Positions 62,737 to 64,000 of a stretch of DNA of 64,000 nt are shown here, one piece after another. The position numbers were made by a program, and so were the translations under genes. How positions within the stretch are numbered: the stretch's first letter is position 1; the number at the start of each line of letters is the position of its first letter. Below the pieces are notes generated by a model that was given only the letters and a program-made list of their open reading frames with translations, did not search any database and was not told the DNA's origin. This DNA comes from Rossellomorea aquimaris (GTDB taxonomy: Bacteria > Bacillota > Bacilli > Bacillales > Bacillaceae_B): positions 558,001-622,000 of the forward strand of contig NZ_JAIVAR010000001.1 of assembly GCF_020171925.1 (NCBI RefSeq), given 5' to 3'.

Positions 62737-62868
62737 ATGAAAATCTTAAGTAATGAACAGTTAGTCGCAGCGTATCGTGATGCTGAGAAGCAAGGGAATG
62801 ATCAGGACTGGATTCAATTATTAAGAAAAGAGATCCGAAACCGAGGATTGAAACCTTTTAGGAAATGA
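62737..62868 (+). CDS. sda: Sporulation histidine kinase inhibitor Sda
   Basis: 43 residues from ATG at 62737 after TAGGAGG. The protein is a helical hairpin: KILSNEQLVAAYRDAEKQG then DWIQLLRKEIRNRGLKPF. This has the Sda layout L-S-x-E-x-L-x-x-x-Y, a turn, then a F/W-I-x-L-[LI]-x-x-E-I-x-x-R-x-L helix. Sda binds KinA-type kinases and delays sporulation when DNA replication is disturbed. No DnaA-box cluster was recognised upstream. The longer frame beginning at 62632 lacks a ribosome site. Confidence 0.82.
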   Translation: MKILSNEQLVAAYRDAEKQGNDQDWIQLLRKEIRNRGLKPFRK

Positions 62869-62930
62869 TGATGGAAACAAAGAAATAACGATATGAAGAC
62901 ATTCTCACCCCCCTCGAGAATCGTTGTTTT

Positions 62931-62960
62931 ACAGACTCCTATATAGGAGTCTGTTTTTTT
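62931..62960 (+). terminator. Terminator of sda
   Basis: Perfect ACAGACTCCTATATAGGAGT-type palindrome (12-bp arms) followed by seven T. Confidence 0.92.
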
Positions 62961-62974
62961 ACGTTTTCATCCCA

Positions 62975-63088
62975 TTATTTCTTAGTATAATGATCCTCAA
63001 TCTGTTGTTTTTGTTCATGATCCAGCAAGCCGATCTTGTGTAGGAAATACGTGTAGTACATGAGCTTTTTAATATATCGTTGATTCAT
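62975..63088 (-). CDS. Small basic helical protein, 37 aa, unknown function
   Basis: ATG at 63088 with GGGAG about 10 bases upstream. The product (MNQRYIKKLMYYTYFLHKIG, then a polar helix ending EDHYTKK) is basic and aromatic in its first half. Predicted amphipathic helices suggest a small membrane-associated or sporulation-type peptide. It lies between sda (convergent) and odhB. No family recognised. Confidence 0.5.
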   Translation of the reverse strand: MNQRYIKKLMYYTYFLHKIGLLDHEQKQQIEDHYTKK

Positions 63089-63186
63089 TTCCGCTCATCT
63101 CCCTTCGTCCTAATCTTTCCTTAAGGAAAAATCTTTTCGTCTTACTATATTTTATGCAAGATGTGAAAAGAGTGATCGTAATCAAA

Positions 63187-63220
63187 CAAAAAAAGGCCGA
63201 TACACAATCAGTGTATCGGC
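63187..63220 (-). terminator. Hairpin after odhB
   Basis: Perfect 10-bp stem GCCGATACAC / GTGTATCGGC followed by CTTTTTTT on the minus strand. Confidence 0.9.
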
Positions 63221-63255
63221 AAACTCATTCATCTATATCATTCAAGTAGTGGAGG

Positions 63256-64000
63256 TTATCCCTCTAATAATAAATCTTCAGGGTTTTCAAGCAAGTTCTT
63301 GATTGTAGACAGGAATCCTACTGCTTCCTTGCCATCAATGATTCGGTGATCATAAGAAAGTGCAATGTACATCATCGGGCGATTTTCCATTTTTTCCTTG
63401 TCGATCGCCACTGGTCGAAGCTGGATTGTATGCATACCCAAGATTCCGACTTGAGGCCCGTTAAGGATTGGAGTAGAAAGTAAAGATCCGAATACGCCTC
63501 CATTGGTAATCGTGAATGAACCACCTTGCAGATCGGAAAGGGCAAGTTTGTTATTTCTTGCCTTTGTTGCAAGCTCCATGATTTCGCCTTCGATCTCAGC
63601 GAAGTTTTTGCGTTCGCAATCCCTTACAACCGGTACTACAAGACCGTCTTCAGTGGAAACAGCAACACCGACATCATAGTATTTCTTCAGAACGATTTCA
63701 TCACCATCGATTTCAGCGTTGACGTAAGGATATTTCTTAAGGGCAGCTACCACGGCCTTCGTAAAGAAGCTCATGAAGCCTAATCTTACATCGTGATCCT
63801 CGAAGAATTTATCTTTCTTGCGTTTACGCAATTCCATTACGGCTGACATGTCAATTTCATTGAATGTCGTGAGCATGGCAGCTGTTTGCTGTACTTCGAC
63901 AAGGCGTTTTGCGATGGTTTGTCTGCGACGGGACATCTTTTCACGCACAACAGGCTTACCATCATCTTTCTTGGCAGGTGCCTTCTTGGCTTCCTGTGCA
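63256..64000 (-). CDS. odhB: Dihydrolipoamide succinyltransferase, E2 of 2-oxoglutarate dehydrogenase (C-terminal part)
   Basis: The gene runs off the right edge; about 247 codons are present. Visible are an Ala/Lys-rich linker, the start of the catalytic domain ([31 protein letters not shown]), the acyl-acceptor region with [39 protein letters not shown], and the active-site [11 protein letters not shown]. These features, with [19 protein letters not shown], indicate the succinyltransferase of the TCA cycle rather than pyruvate E2. The lipoyl domain lies outside the window. A terminator follows. Confidence 0.94.
   Translation of the reverse strand, partial: AQEAKKAPAKKDDGKPVVREKMSRRRQTIAKRLVEVQQTAAMLTTFNEIDMSAVMELRKRKKDKFFEDHDVRLGFMSFFTKAVVAALKKYPYVNAEIDGDEIVLKKYYDVGVAVSTEDGLVVPVVRDCERKNFAEIEGEIMELATKARNNKLALSDLQGGSFTITNGGVFGSLLSTPILNGPQVGILGMHTIQLRPVAIDKEKMENRPMMYIALSYDHRIIDGKEAVGFLSTIKNLLENPEDLLLEG

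Overview
The window looks like chromosome of a low-GC, endospore-forming Bacillaceae bacterium (Bacillus or a close relative such as Rossellomorea). The reasons are strong GGAGG ribosome sites, frequent TTG and GTG starts, sporulation and germination genes (GerA/GerB/GerC-type operon, Sda, YhcN/YlaJ-type lipoprotein, Spo0M-like protein), and many genes that read as Bacillus subtilis orthologues (ypuA, ydjO, yojN/yojO, ykqA, yngI, xpaC/yaaN, odhB). No rRNA, tRNA, CRISPR array, transposase or prophage block was found. Species assignment is inference.

Layout. 1-3100: end of ppiB, a lone holin-like protein, a DJ-1/PfpI protein and small membrane proteins. 2417-8282: a sulfur (persulfide) handling region made of a CstR-like repressor, two TusA-type carriers (one fused to rhodanese), a DsrE protein, a rhodanese-metallo-beta-lactamase protein, a TauE/SafE exporter and two more rhodaneses. 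Five near-identical TATACC...GGTATA palindromes lie in this region, three of them inside or on sigma-A-type promoters, so it reads as one regulon. 8389-9651: an ArsA/Get3-like ATPase paired with a cory-CC-star protein. 9767-13800: CstA-type transporter, half-length Spo0M-like protein, threonine aldolase. 14041-15426: an NprR-like HTH-TPR regulator followed by an unlisted 38-codon secreted-peptide gene, probably a quorum-sensing pair. 15468-23473: DUF421 protein, M29 aminopeptidase, DUF915 hydrolase, rRNA methyltransferase, HAD phosphatase, and a DUF294 signalling protein with an exonuclease.

23568-27038: proline synthesis (proC, proB, proA). 27474-28427: LCP cell-wall ligase. 28751-32670: cobalamin riboswitch, btuF, btuC and a btuD-cbiZ fusion for corrinoid uptake and salvage. 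32796-43905: msrA, cvfB, sporulation lipoprotein, ZIP transporter, ferritin-like protein, ABC-F protein, recQ, amidohydrolase, ydjO. 44392-48219: tricistronic spore germinant receptor. 48256-54482: cupredoxin, D,D-carboxypeptidase, XpaC/TelA pair, Na+/H+ antiporter. 54647-57461: MoxR ATPase/VWA pair. 57573-64000: small proteins, DedA, two-domain gamma-glutamylcyclotransferase, acyl-CoA ligase yngI, sda, and the 3' part of odhB running off the right edge.

Three copies of a roughly 110-180 bp palindromic intergenic repeat family lie near 43.5, 49.5 and 62.4 kb. Most genes are separated by clear intrinsic terminators. Start codons were chosen by ribosome-site spacing and often lie downstream of the longest open frame. 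The most notable items are the CstR regulon architecture, the regulator-peptide pair, the ArsA/cory-CC-star pair next to the sulfur genes, and the riboswitch-controlled BtuD-CbiZ fusion.
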